A DNA stretch of 64,000 nt. Origin: Pelomonas sp. V22. Lineage in GTDB: Bacteria; Pseudomonadota; Gammaproteobacteria; Burkholderiales; Burkholderiaceae_C. The notes beneath the pieces are model-generated. The model ran no database searches. It was given only the letters and a program-made list of their open reading frames with translations, and was not told the DNA's origin. The position numbers and the translations under genes were made by a program. The DNA lies in assembly GCF_030014915.1 (NCBI RefSeq), contig NZ_JAGIXS010000003.1:310001-374000 (forward strand). Direction: 5' to 3'. Below are positions 23,996 through 33,167 of this stretch, piece after piece. Every line of letters starts with the position of its first letter. The stretch's first letter is position 1.

Positions 23996-24976
23996 ATGGC
24001 AGGCCTGCTTTTGCGGCTGTGCGCCTTGCTGGTCCTGATGGGTGCGAGCGCGTCAGGGCTGGCTCAGACGCGCGCCGAGGACTGCCCCAGTGATCCTCCC
24101 CCCTACAGGTTGCCCGAGTCGAGGGGCGTGGATCCCCCGATGCAGTACTGCTTCGCACGCGTCCAGGGACGTCGGGTGCTGTGGCTTTACGGCGGCGTGG
24201 GCGCAGACAGCGCCAGCCAGGTGCAGCGTGGCCTTCGCCAGGAGCGGGCTTACGACGAAGTCTGGGTCAACTCGCCCGGCGGCAGCGTTGCCGAAGCGCT
24301 CGAGATCGGCCAAACCCTTCGCCGCCTGCGCGCCCACGTGCGGGTACCGGCAAAGCGTGGCGTTGTCTGTATCAGCGCCTGCACGATCCTGATGCTGGGT
24401 GGATACAACCGCACCGTCGATCAGCAGGCCATCTTCATCGTGCACGCCAAGTCGGGCGTGATGCGGATCAGCGCCAATACGGGTTTCGGCACGGTCGGGG
24501 GCAAGCTCATGACATGGGGGGAGGCTGTCGAGATCCTGAAACAGGAGCCGGAGCAGTTGAAGCAGCTGGCCCAGTACAAGTGGAACACCGAGGTGAATGC
24601 CTCGACCGAGCTGATCAGCTACTACCAGACCATGATCGAAGGGCTGCCGCAGGCGGCCGCCTATCGTCAGCTTGCCGCGCGGGCGCTGCCTGCGCTTTAC
24701 GACGGTGCAAGCCCGGCGCGGCGCTTCAGCGAGGATCTGGCCGATATCCAGGCACGTGGCCTGGTCGCGCTGCAGGAGATCTTTACCCAGGTCGAGCTGG
24801 GCGCCATGAGCGCGATTTACGACGGCCTGTGGCGAGAGCGCGCCTCGCTTGGGGTCGGCGCCGAGGAGGCCCTGAAGATCTTCCGCGCCGGTTTGAACTG
24901 CCGCATCCAGGATCTTTGCCCGCTCGAGCCGCACCAGCTGGAGCAGCTCGGCTATCACAACTTCACGCCTCAATGA
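23996..24976 (+). CDS. Exported ClpP/crotonase-fold protein, probable periplasmic serine protease
   Basis: 326 residues from the ATG at 23996, five bases after the previous stop. A signal peptide (to about residue 23) precedes a ClpP-like core: VNSPGGSVAEALEIGQTLRR (91-110), then CISACTILMLGG with Ser127 in the nucleophile position. IFIVH follows with His150. Periplasmic ClpP-fold proteins with the SACT pattern are known but poorly characterised. Two Cys (125 and 129) flank Ser127. Sitting between two lipoproteins, it may process an envelope substrate. The catalytic residues are inferred by motif position. Confidence 0.75.
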   Translation: MAGLLLRLCALLVLMGASASGLAQTRAEDCPSDPPPYRLPESRGVDPPMQYCFARVQGRRVLWLYGGVGADSASQVQRGLRQERAYDEVWVNSPGGSVAEALEIGQTLRRLRAHVRVPAKRGVVCISACTILMLGGYNRTVDQQAIFIVHAKSGVMRISANTGFGTVGGKLMTWGEAVEILKQEPEQLKQLAQYKWNTEVNASTELISYYQTMIEGLPQAAAYRQLAARALPALYDGASPARRFSEDLADIQARGLVALQEIFTQVELGAMSAIYDGLWRERASLGVGAEEALKIFRAGLNCRIQDLCPLEPHQLEQLGYHNFTPQ

Positions 24977-24982
24977 GTTCGC

Positions 24983-26290
24983 ATGACTACTCGCAACCGT
25001 TCTGCCTTTGCTGACCGGCCGATGCTGGCCCGGATGAGCAAGCCGGCCCAAGTGTTGAGGCTGGCGGTACTGCTGACGCTGCTCGGTGGCTGCGCCAGTC
25101 AAACGCCTGACCGGGGGCAGCCGCTGCCTGGCCTGCGTCTCGATGCCCGTCCGTCAGGTCTGTGGCTGGAATGGACGCCCGATTCGCTCGTCAACCGCGC
25201 GCTGCGTCCCGGCACTCGGCTCGACGTCGTTGCCGAGTACCCGAGCGCAAGCGGTCCGGTGACCGGCGACGCGGTCGGTGCGGTACAGCTTCGCAACGGC
25301 CAGAACGCGGTGCAGATCGAACTTGCGCCGACGCTGAGGCGGGTGCCCAGTGGCCCGGTCTGCCTTCGCCTGCGCGTTGATGGGCGCGCGGCACTGCCGC
25401 TGCGTGCCGGCGGTGGCGAAGGGGCCACCGACACCTTTCAGCATGCTGCCTGGGCTCGCAGCGCCGGCGCAGCGAGTCAACAGGCCGCAGACAAGCGCGA
25501 GCGTGAACGTGCTCAGCAAATCCTGGGGCGCCTGGATACCGCCGATGGCGAGCACGCCGCCTGGATGCAGCAGCGAGGCGTCAACCAGGCCCAGCAATGC
25601 GAACTGCTGAGCTACGTCCCTGCGGCGGACGGCCGGCCGCCGCGCAGTGTGGTCGAACCTGCGAAGCAGATGGAGACTGCTCAGCGTGATTGCAGCTACC
25701 GCCTCGTTCGCCTTCTCAGCCAGGAGCAGTTGCCGACGAGCGCCATCGAGCTTGCGGCCGCGATGGAACGTGATTTCCAGGCCGAGAGTGGCCCATCGGC
25801 GGCGGGACAGTTGGCTGCTCAACGCTTGCGCCAGGCTCAGCAGCTGGCCGTGCTGTTGCGCAAGTTCGATGCGGCCATCACGCAGGCCGACTATCGCCTG
25901 GCATTGCCGCTGCCAGCCAGCGTTTCGGCGCTGGCCCTGACCAGCACGGCCGACGAAGAGGTCAAAGCGGCCAAGGCTAGCGGCACGCTGCGTCGCCTGT
26001 ACGAGCCCCTGCTGGATGCTTTTGCCTCCTGCACTCAGGACACGCGCGCCCAGCTGCGGCTTTCGCAGGAGAGCTGGCAGAAGGAGCAACAGTTGCAACC
26101 TGCTCTGCTCAAGCAGCGCAACGAGCTGCTGCGCGCCGAATGCCGCGCCAACTTTGCGGAAGCCGGGCGTCGGCAGGAGTTGCGGTCTGCAACCCAGGCG
26201 CTGATACGCAAGCTAGAGCAGCCCGCGGCGGCGCCTGGCAACGCCCCTGTCAATGAGCCGCTCAGCCTGCTGCGCAGCGCCTGCCGATAG
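24983..26290 (+). CDS. Lipoprotein of unknown function
   Basis: 435 residues from the ATG at 24983. Alternatives at 25022 and 25034 give more typical lipoprotein signals, and 25034 yields MSKPAQVLRLAVLLTLLGGC. The lipobox Cys is residue 37 of the long form. The first ~120 mature residues are beta-rich (LRLDARPSGLWLEWTPDSLV). The rest is helical and Gln/Arg/Glu-rich, probably coiled coil. No family is recognised. It lies six bases after the ClpP-like gene in the same operon. Confidence 0.7.
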   Translation: MTTRNRSAFADRPMLARMSKPAQVLRLAVLLTLLGGCASQTPDRGQPLPGLRLDARPSGLWLEWTPDSLVNRALRPGTRLDVVAEYPSASGPVTGDAVGAVQLRNGQNAVQIELAPTLRRVPSGPVCLRLRVDGRAALPLRAGGGEGATDTFQHAAWARSAGAASQQAADKRERERAQQILGRLDTADGEHAAWMQQRGVNQAQQCELLSYVPAADGRPPRSVVEPAKQMETAQRDCSYRLVRLLSQEQLPTSAIELAAAMERDFQAESGPSAAGQLAAQRLRQAQQLAVLLRKFDAAITQADYRLALPLPASVSALALTSTADEEVKAAKASGTLRRLYEPLLDAFASCTQDTRAQLRLSQESWQKEQQLQPALLKQRNELLRAECRANFAEAGRRQELRSATQALIRKLEQPAAAPGNAPVNEPLSLLRSACR

Positions 26291-27397
26291 TGACTCGATC
26301 CTATGGAAATCCAGCCCATGAATCAGAACGCCCGTTCTTTGCGCCCAGCGCGGCGCCCATCCTGGCAACTGGTGCTCCTGGCCCTGCCGTTGGCCCTGCT
26401 GCTCAAGCAGCGCGTGGACGACCTCAGCCTGCTCTCGGACCTGATTTTTCGCGTCCTGGGCTGGCAGTTTGAACCGAGCATCCTCAAGCGCACCATTGTC
26501 CGCGTCAGCGTGCATCAGCGTGCTGCGCTGCGCGTCCATGCGCTTGAGCCAGGCTTCGGCGGTGCGCTGGTAATGCGTGCCATCCCAGCGCCAGCGCTGC
26601 ACGAGGTGCAGGTCGTCCTGGCATTGCAGGGCCAGGTCGTCGCTGGGCATCATGCCGCCGGAGAAGAAGTAGCGGCTCATCCAGTCGCTGGCGTCCTTCT
26701 CGACGAAGGGGTAGGGCGCCTCGCGATGGGCGAACACATGCATGAAGAAACGCCCCTCGGGCCGCAGCCAGGTCGCAATCTGCGCAAAGGCGCGCGGCCA
26801 GTTGCGCAGATGCTCGAACATCTCGATGGAGACGATGCGGTCGAACTGCGCCTCGGTGGTGAAAGCATTGAAGTCCTGCGTGATCACCCGGACGTTGGCC
26901 AGCTTTCGCTGCCGCAACTGCTCTTCGATGAAGGCGCGCTGCGAGTGGGAGTTGGACAGGGCGGTGATGCGGCTGTTCGGGTAGCGCTCGGCCATCCACA
27001 GGGTCAGCGAACCCCAGCCGCAGCCCAGCTCCAGCACCTCCTGGCCATCCTGCAGGCCGGCCCGCTTGCAGGTCTCGGCCAGGGCGGCGACCTCGGAGGC
27101 TTCCAGCGTGTCCACGTCCGAAGGCCACCAGCCGCTGCTGTACTTGCGATGCGGCCCCAGCACCGCCGCAAAGAAGGCGGCCGGCAGTTCGTAGTGCTGC
27201 TCGTTGGCCTTCTCGGGCAGCAGGGCCAGCGGGCTCTCGCGCATGCGCTGCAGGAAGGCCTGGGTCTGCTCCGCAACGGCGACCGCATCACCGCTGGCCA
27301 CCTCTGCCAGCCGCTCGCGCAGCAACTGCCGGATGCCCAGCCGCGTGATGCCGTCGGGCAGGCGGCCTTTATCGATCAGGGTGATGGCGCTTTGCAT
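26213..27397 (-). CDS. Truncated CFA-type methyltransferase paralogue with a chimeric C-terminus
   Basis: The open frame has 394 codons from the ATG at 27397 (CCGGAG lies upstream). Residues 1-295 copy the methyltransferase at 13686-14729, including the SAM motif VLELGCGWGSLTLW. Its normal last 52 residues are replaced by 99 residues read antisense through the truncated membrane gene and the end of the 24983 lipoprotein gene (HADADNGALEDARF and following). The core fold is kept, but the lost C-terminus is conserved in the intact copy, so activity is doubtful. A good RpoE-type promoter lies at 27459-27486, so the copy is probably still transcribed under oxidative stress. Confidence 0.7.
   Translation of the reverse strand: MQSAITLIDKGRLPDGITRLGIRQLLRERLAEVASGDAVAVAEQTQAFLQRMRESPLALLPEKANEQHYELPAAFFAAVLGPHRKYSSGWWPSDVDTLEASEVAALAETCKRAGLQDGQEVLELGCGWGSLTLWMAERYPNSRITALSNSHSQRAFIEEQLRQRKLANVRVITQDFNAFTTEAQFDRIVSIEMFEHLRNWPRAFAQIATWLRPEGRFFMHVFAHREAPYPFVEKDASDWMSRYFFSGGMMPSDDLALQCQDDLHLVQRWRWDGTHYQRTAEAWLKRMDAQRSTLMHADADNGALEDARFKLPAQDAKNQVREQAEVVHALLEQQGQRQGQEHQLPGWAPRWAQRTGVLIHGLDFHRIESLSAGAAQQAERLIDRGVARRRRGLL
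26303..26511 (+). pseudogene. 5' fragment of a small membrane-protein gene cut by the duplicated CFA gene
   Basis: The reading frame from 26303 (or the ATG at 26318) encodes about 69 residues with one hydrophobic helix (WQLVLLALPLALLL) and VDDLSLLSDLIFRVLGWQFE. It starts 12 bases after the lipoprotein stop, so it belonged to that operon. At 26512 the sequence changes abruptly to the antisense of a CFA methyltransferase copy. The frame stays open by chance but has no biological sense beyond that point. The original 3' end is missing. Confidence 0.65.
26512..27397 (-). repeat. Diverged duplicate of 13844-14729 (5' 295 codons of the CFA methyltransferase gene)
   Basis: Matching begins exactly at GCATCAG (26512 and 13844) and continues to both start codons (27397 and 14729). 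It has scattered, mostly synonymous substitutions. Flanks on both sides are unrelated except for the promoter hexamers further upstream. Confidence 0.9.
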
Positions 27398-27458
27398 GCA
27401 GATCTCCGGGTAGGCCTCCGGCCAGTGAAGGGGCCGCGGGCGTTAGCTTGACGTGACC

Positions 27459-27486
27459 GATACGCAGGCGCCGCGGCCTTGGATCA
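27459..27486 (-). promoter_or_regulatory. RpoE-type promoter of the truncated CFA paralogue
   Basis: On the minus strand TGATCC (27486-27481), a 16-base spacer ending in CCTG and CGTATC (27464-27459), with both hexamers identical to the promoter at 14784-14811. It lies about 65 bases before the paralogue start. The spacer is otherwise mostly different, which suggests selection on the hexamers. Confidence 0.6.
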
Positions 27487-27575
27487 GGGGGCCGCCGGGG
27501 CAGGGTGTTTTGCCGGCCGACCGGGGCCGCACCTCGGCCAGCACGGCCGCTGACCCGGTCTAACGGCGACTTTCT

Positions 27576-27589
27576 TATCCAGGTTCAAG
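27576..27589 (+). promoter_or_regulatory. Candidate Fnr/Dnr box upstream of norC
   Basis: TTATC-CAGG-TTCAA resembles the TTGAT-N4-ATCAA consensus with a good right half. It is centred about 71 bases before the norC start. Its N4 and right half resemble the boxes at 33929 and 37462. Confidence 0.45.
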
Positions 27590-27653
27590 GAAATCCCGGG
27601 GCCCAATCCCTAGGCTCTCGCCATCTGAAACAAGTCTGTTCGAAAGGACTGTC

Positions 27654-28079
27654 ATGGCCCGTGGCTTCACCAGCCAGATGGCACGCAACATCTTCTACGG
27701 AGGCTCCCTGTTCTTCGTGCTGCTGTTCGCCGTGCTGATCCTGGATACCGAGAAGAAGATTCCAGCGCGCAGCAAGGCGGCCGAGATCACGCCGGCCGTG
27801 GTGCGCGGCAAGCACATCTGGGAAACCCGCAACTGCATCGGCTGCCACACGCTGCTGGGGGAGGGCGCCTACTTCGCGCCGGAACTGGGCAACGTCTACA
27901 AGCGCCGTGGTCCCGACTTCATCAAGGCGTGGATGCAGGCCCAGCCCACCGGTGCACCGGGCCGGCGCCAGATGCCGCAGTTCCACCTCAACGAGCAGCA
28001 GCTCGACGACCTGGTCCAGTTCCTCAAGTGGACCAATGGGGTCGACACCGAGCAGTGGCCTCCCAACATCGAGGGCTGA
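27654..28079 (+). CDS. norC: Nitric oxide reductase subunit C (cytochrome c)
   Basis: 141 residues, the usual NorC length. One N-terminal membrane anchor (about 13-31, IFYGGSLFFVLLFAVLIL) precedes the periplasmic cytochrome c domain, with haem motif CIGCH at 61-65. The motif LLGEGAYFAPELGNVYKRRGPDFIKAWM is diagnostic for NorC. It delivers electrons to NorB for reduction of NO to N2O. The start has AGGA six bases upstream (AAAGGACTGTC). norB follows after six bases. An Fnr/Dnr-type box lies upstream at 27576. Confidence 0.96.
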   Translation: MARGFTSQMARNIFYGGSLFFVLLFAVLILDTEKKIPARSKAAEITPAVVRGKHIWETRNCIGCHTLLGEGAYFAPELGNVYKRRGPDFIKAWMQAQPTGAPGRRQMPQFHLNEQQLDDLVQFLKWTNGVDTEQWPPNIEG

Positions 28080-29507
<1,428 letters not shown>

Positions 29508-29518
29508 GGAGCGCAGCA

Positions 29519-30325
29519 ATGGAAATGCAGAGCGCCCGCAGCCTGGCCGCCACGCCCTTCTATGCCGAGCAGGCGGACGAATGCGCGCTGTTTGCCCAGG
29601 CCCACGCGGCCCGGCTGCCGCTGCTGATCAAGGGCCCCACTGGCTGCGGCAAGACGCGGCTGGTGGAGCACATGGCGGCACGCCTCGGCCGGCCGCTGAT
29701 CACGGTCAGCTGCCATGACGACCTGAGCGCCGCCGACCTGGTCGGCCGCCACCTGATCGCCGGCGGCGACACCCGCTGGTGCGACGGCCCGCTGACCCGC
29801 GCGGTGCGCGAGGGCGCGATCTGCTACCTCGACGAGGTGGTCGAGGCCCGCAAGGACACGACCGTGGTGCTGCATCCGCTGGCCGACGACCGGCGCATGC
29901 TGCCGCTGGAGCGCACCGGCGAGCTGATCCCGGCCGCACCGGGTTTCATGCTGGTGATCAGCTACAACCCGGGCTACCAGAACCTGCTCAAGGGCCTGAA
30001 GCCGAGCACGCGTCAGCGGTTCGTGGCGCTGAGCCTCGCGTACCCGGCGCCCGAGGTCGAGCGCGCCATCGTCGCTGCCGAGAGCGGCTGCACGGCCGAG
30101 ACTGCGGCGCGGCTGGTGCGCCTGGCCGAGGCGCTGCGCCGGCTCACCGAGCAGGATCTGGAAGAGAGCGCCAGCACCCGGCTGCTGGTGATGGCGGCAC
30201 GCCTGGCCGTGGCCGGCATGCCTTTGCGGCGGGCCGCCCAGGCGGCCATCGTCGACGCGCTGACCGACGACCCGGAGACCGTGGCGGCCCTGCACGAGGT
30301 GCTGGAGGCCGTCCTCGGCAACTGA
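29519..30325 (+). CDS. norQ: NorQ/CbbQ-type AAA+ ATPase for NO reductase activation
   Basis: 268 residues. Walker A is GPTGCGKT at 39-46, the Walker B region is GAICYLDEVVEARKD at about 101-115, and the C-terminus carries the CbbQ/NirQ/NorQ lid domain. This ATPase works with the VWA protein NorD to insert iron or activate NorCB. It starts 11 bases after norB (GAGGAGCGCAGCAATG). Its stop is one base from the next gene. Confidence 0.95.
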   Translation: MEMQSARSLAATPFYAEQADECALFAQAHAARLPLLIKGPTGCGKTRLVEHMAARLGRPLITVSCHDDLSAADLVGRHLIAGGDTRWCDGPLTRAVREGAICYLDEVVEARKDTTVVLHPLADDRRMLPLERTGELIPAAPGFMLVISYNPGYQNLLKGLKPSTRQRFVALSLAYPAPEVERAIVAAESGCTAETAARLVRLAEALRRLTEQDLEESASTRLLVMAARLAVAGMPLRRAAQAAIVDALTDDPETVAALHEVLEAVLGN

Positions 30326-30326
30326 G

Positions 30327-31268
30327 ATGAGCCCGCTCCCGATGGCGCGCCGGCAGCAACTGCGCCGCGCCACTCAACTCGGCTTCTTCGCGCTGTTCCT
30401 GCTGGCGCCCGCGCTGAACCTGTTCCGCTTCGATCTGAGCGAAACCCAGCTGTGGATGCTGGGCATGCGCTGGAGCCTCGGCATCACGGCGCTGCAGCAG
30501 CACCAGGTCAGCCCCACGGAGGCGGCGCTCTCGCTGATCCTGCGCGGCATCCTGCCTGCGCTCCTGTTCGTAGCGGCCTTCCTGGCCGTGGCCTGGCGCT
30601 ATGGCCGCGTCTATTGCGGCTGGCTGTGCCCGCATTTCTCGCTGGTCGAGGGCCTGAACAGCCTGCTGCACCGGGCCAGCGGCCGCTTCAGCCTGTGGGA
30701 CCGCCAGACCAGCCTGCGCGCCGGCCAGACCGCGCAGCGCCGCTGGTGGCCGCTGTTCCTGCTGAGCTGCCTGTTCTTCGGCTTCCTCTGGTCCATCACG
30801 CTGCTGACCTACCTGCTGCCGCCGGCGCGCGTGTGGTCGCACCTGCTCGGCGCCAGCCTGAGCGCGGGCGAGGCGCGATTCATCTTCATTGCCGGTGGCG
30901 CCTTCACGCTGGAACTGCTGCTGGCCCGCCACCTGTTCTGCCGCTTCGGCTGCGCGGTGGGCCTGTTCCAGAGCCTGGCCTGGATGGCCAACCCGCGGGC
31001 CCTGGTCGTGGCCTTCGACCGGCACCGTGCGCGCGAGTGCCGCGACTGCAGCACCGCGCAGGCGCCCGGCGGCAGCGCCTGCGACACGGCCTGCCCGATG
31101 CGCCTGCATCCGCGCAACATCAAGCGGATGATGTTTTCCTGCGTGCAATGCGGCCAGTGCCTGACCGAATGCGAAAGCACGCACGCCGGCAATACCCCCA
31201 ATCTGCAATGGACCGTGGGCCTGGACGCGGTCCGCGAGACGCTGCGCCACAAGGCGCACAAGGACTGA
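30327..31268 (+). CDS. Membrane-bound 4Fe-4S protein (NapH/CcoG-like) within the nor operon
   Basis: 313 residues. Transmembrane helices alternate with cysteine motifs: CGWLCP in a loop, CRFGCAVG after the later helix, CRDCS...CDTACPM, and a ferredoxin-type CVQCGQCLTEC near the C-terminus. This layout is that of the NapH/NosR-C/CcoG polyferredoxin family, which transfers electrons at the membrane or assists copper/haem centres. It sits between norQ and norD, spaced one and three bases, so it is cotranscribed and probably serves NO reductase activation or electron supply. The exact role is unknown. A Met at 30342 is an alternative start. Confidence 0.85.
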   Translation: MSPLPMARRQQLRRATQLGFFALFLLAPALNLFRFDLSETQLWMLGMRWSLGITALQQHQVSPTEAALSLILRGILPALLFVAAFLAVAWRYGRVYCGWLCPHFSLVEGLNSLLHRASGRFSLWDRQTSLRAGQTAQRRWWPLFLLSCLFFGFLWSITLLTYLLPPARVWSHLLGASLSAGEARFIFIAGGAFTLELLLARHLFCRFGCAVGLFQSLAWMANPRALVVAFDRHRARECRDCSTAQAPGGSACDTACPMRLHPRNIKRMMFSCVQCGQCLTECESTHAGNTPNLQWTVGLDAVRETLRHKAHKD

Positions 31269-31271
31269 CAC

Positions 31272-33089
31272 ATGGAAGAGTGGGTGGGCGAGCGCTGGCA
31301 CCGATTCATCACCCGCGTGGCCGACCGCAGCCATGTGGAGGAGGCAGTGGAGCTGGCTGAGGTCGAACGGGCCGCCGGCCTGCTGTTCCGCGCGGCCGGC
31401 GGGCTGCCTGGCGTGCGCCTGGTGCCAGCCTCGGCCTCGCGCAGCGGAGGGCCACGCGACTGGCTGCAGCGCCTGGCCGGCGCGGGTCAGCGCGTGCAGC
31501 GGGCGCAGCTGGACCCCGACACCCTGGCCCTGCCGCCGCGCATCGCCGTGTTCAACGAGCGCGCGCTGAACCGCGACCTCTATCTGTGGCTGGCCGCGCT
31601 GGCGGCCGTGTTCGAGCCGGCCGAGGGCTGGCTCGCTGACAACCAGGCGGCCACGCAGCGCCTGCTGGCGCAATGCCCGGGCCTGCTGCCGCGCTGGCAA
31701 CGCCTGCTGGCGGCGCAACTGGCCCTGCGGCCGCAGGGCCTGCATGGCGTCGCAGCGCTGGACGAAGCGGCGGTGCAGGCGGCCCTGCAAGGCGAGGCGG
31801 CTGCGGGTGCGACGCCACGTTGCGACGCGGTGGCACCGGTGTGGGTCTGGCTGGAGGCGCTGCCGGCACGTGTGCCCGGCGCGTCACGTGCCGACGGCGA
31901 GGGAGCCACGGCCGGCGCCCGCGCGCCTGCAAGCGCCACCCGGCGCCGCACCCGAGACGCGCAGAAGAGCGGTCAAGAGCGCGCGCCGCTGCTCTTGGCC
32001 AGCAAGGTCGAGTCCATCCTGAGCTGGAGCGAGCATGTCTCGCTGGACCGGGGCGAGGACGACGAGGACGACGGCAATGCCCTGGCCGCGGCCGACGACA
32101 TGGAGGCGCTGACCCTCAGCCGCGACGGCCGCGCTGGCGCCTCGCGCATCAAGTTCGACCTCGACCTGCCCAGCGCCAGCGTCGACGACCAGCCGCTCAG
32201 CGCCGCCTTCAGCCTGCCCGAATGGGACTGGAAGCGCCGCTGCCTGCTGCCGGACCATTGCGCGGTGCAGACCCTGGTGGCAAGACCTGGCACCGCAGCC
32301 TATCGCCCAGGCGCGGCCCTGCGTGCCACCGCGCGGCGCACGCGCCGCCAGCTCGAGCTGCTGCGCGCCGCGCCCCGCTGGCAGCGCGGCTGTGCCGACG
32401 GCGAGAGCATCGACCTCGATGCCTGGGTTCGCCATGCGACGGCGGCCCACAGCGAGACCGCGGGCGACCCGCCGGTGTTCGCGCGCCGCCAGCGTGGCGA
32501 GCGCAGCCTGGCCACCTTGCTGCTGGCCGATCTCTCGCTCTCCACCGATGCGCATGTCAACAACGACGCCCGCGTGATCGACGTGATCCGCGAGGCGCTC
32601 TATGTGTTCGGCGAGGCGCTGGACGGCTGTGGCGATGCCTTCGAGATGCTGGGCTTCTCCTCGGTGCGGCGCAAGAACGTGCGCCTGCAGCACCTCAAGG
32701 GCTTCGACGAGCCCTGGGATGGGCGCAGCCAGGCGCGTGTCGGTGCGGTCAAGCCGGGCTACTACACGCGCATGGGCGCGGCCATCCGCGCTGCCACGCT
32801 GCGGCTCGCCGAGCGGCCCGAGCGGCAACGCCTGCTGCTGATACTGACCGACGGCAAGCCCAACGACCTCGATGTGTACGAGGGCCGCTGGGGCATCGAG
32901 GACACCCGCCGGGCGGTGCAGGAGGCGCGCGAGGCCGGCCTGCTGCCGTTCTGCCTCAGCATCGACGAGCAGGCACACGACTACCTGCCGCACCTGTTCG
33001 GGCGCCAGGGCTACGGCCAGGTGCAGCGCCCGACCGAGCTGCCGCAGCGCCTGGCCGCGGTCTATGCGCAGCTGACGCGGGCGGCTTGA
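31272..33089 (+). CDS. norD: NorD, VWA-domain activator of NO reductase
   Basis: 605 residues. The N-terminal helical domain precedes a long Ala/Arg-rich variable region (about 200-330). The C-terminal von Willebrand factor A domain has MIDAS residues DLSLSTD, then TRMGAAIRAATLRL and LTDGKPND. It acts with NorQ in the maturation of NorCB. The last gene of norC-B-Q-(Fe-S)-norD. Its stop is 10 bases before the Fnr/Dnr box of the next gene. Confidence 0.94.
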   Translation: MEEWVGERWHRFITRVADRSHVEEAVELAEVERAAGLLFRAAGGLPGVRLVPASASRSGGPRDWLQRLAGAGQRVQRAQLDPDTLALPPRIAVFNERALNRDLYLWLAALAAVFEPAEGWLADNQAATQRLLAQCPGLLPRWQRLLAAQLALRPQGLHGVAALDEAAVQAALQGEAAAGATPRCDAVAPVWVWLEALPARVPGASRADGEGATAGARAPASATRRRTRDAQKSGQERAPLLLASKVESILSWSEHVSLDRGEDDEDDGNALAAADDMEALTLSRDGRAGASRIKFDLDLPSASVDDQPLSAAFSLPEWDWKRRCLLPDHCAVQTLVARPGTAAYRPGAALRATARRTRRQLELLRAAPRWQRGCADGESIDLDAWVRHATAAHSETAGDPPVFARRQRGERSLATLLLADLSLSTDAHVNNDARVIDVIREALYVFGEALDGCGDAFEMLGFSSVRRKNVRLQHLKGFDEPWDGRSQARVGAVKPGYYTRMGAAIRAATLRLAERPERQRLLLILTDGKPNDLDVYEGRWGIEDTRRAVQEAREAGLLPFCLSIDEQAHDYLPHLFGRQGYGQVQRPTELPQRLAAVYAQLTRAA

Positions 33090-33099
33090 TCCAGATCCA

Positions 33100-33113
33100 T
33101 TGACACGGGTCAA
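33100..33113 (+). promoter_or_regulatory. Fnr/Dnr box upstream of the first Crp/Fnr gene
   Basis: A perfect palindrome, TTGAC-ACGG-GTCAA, with the TTGAN-N4-NTCAA architecture of Fnr/Dnr sites. It is centred about 61 bases before the start codon. Confidence 0.65.
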
Positions 33114-33167
33114 GCGCGCCGGGCGGCGGGCTCTCCACAATGCGGCGTCTTTGCCGAGGAGCCCCCC

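Noticed and set aside
26303..27451. 382-codon plus-strand frame continuing from the truncated membrane gene
   Set aside because: Only the first ~69 codons are sense for the original gene. The rest is the antisense of the CFA copy and stays open by chance.
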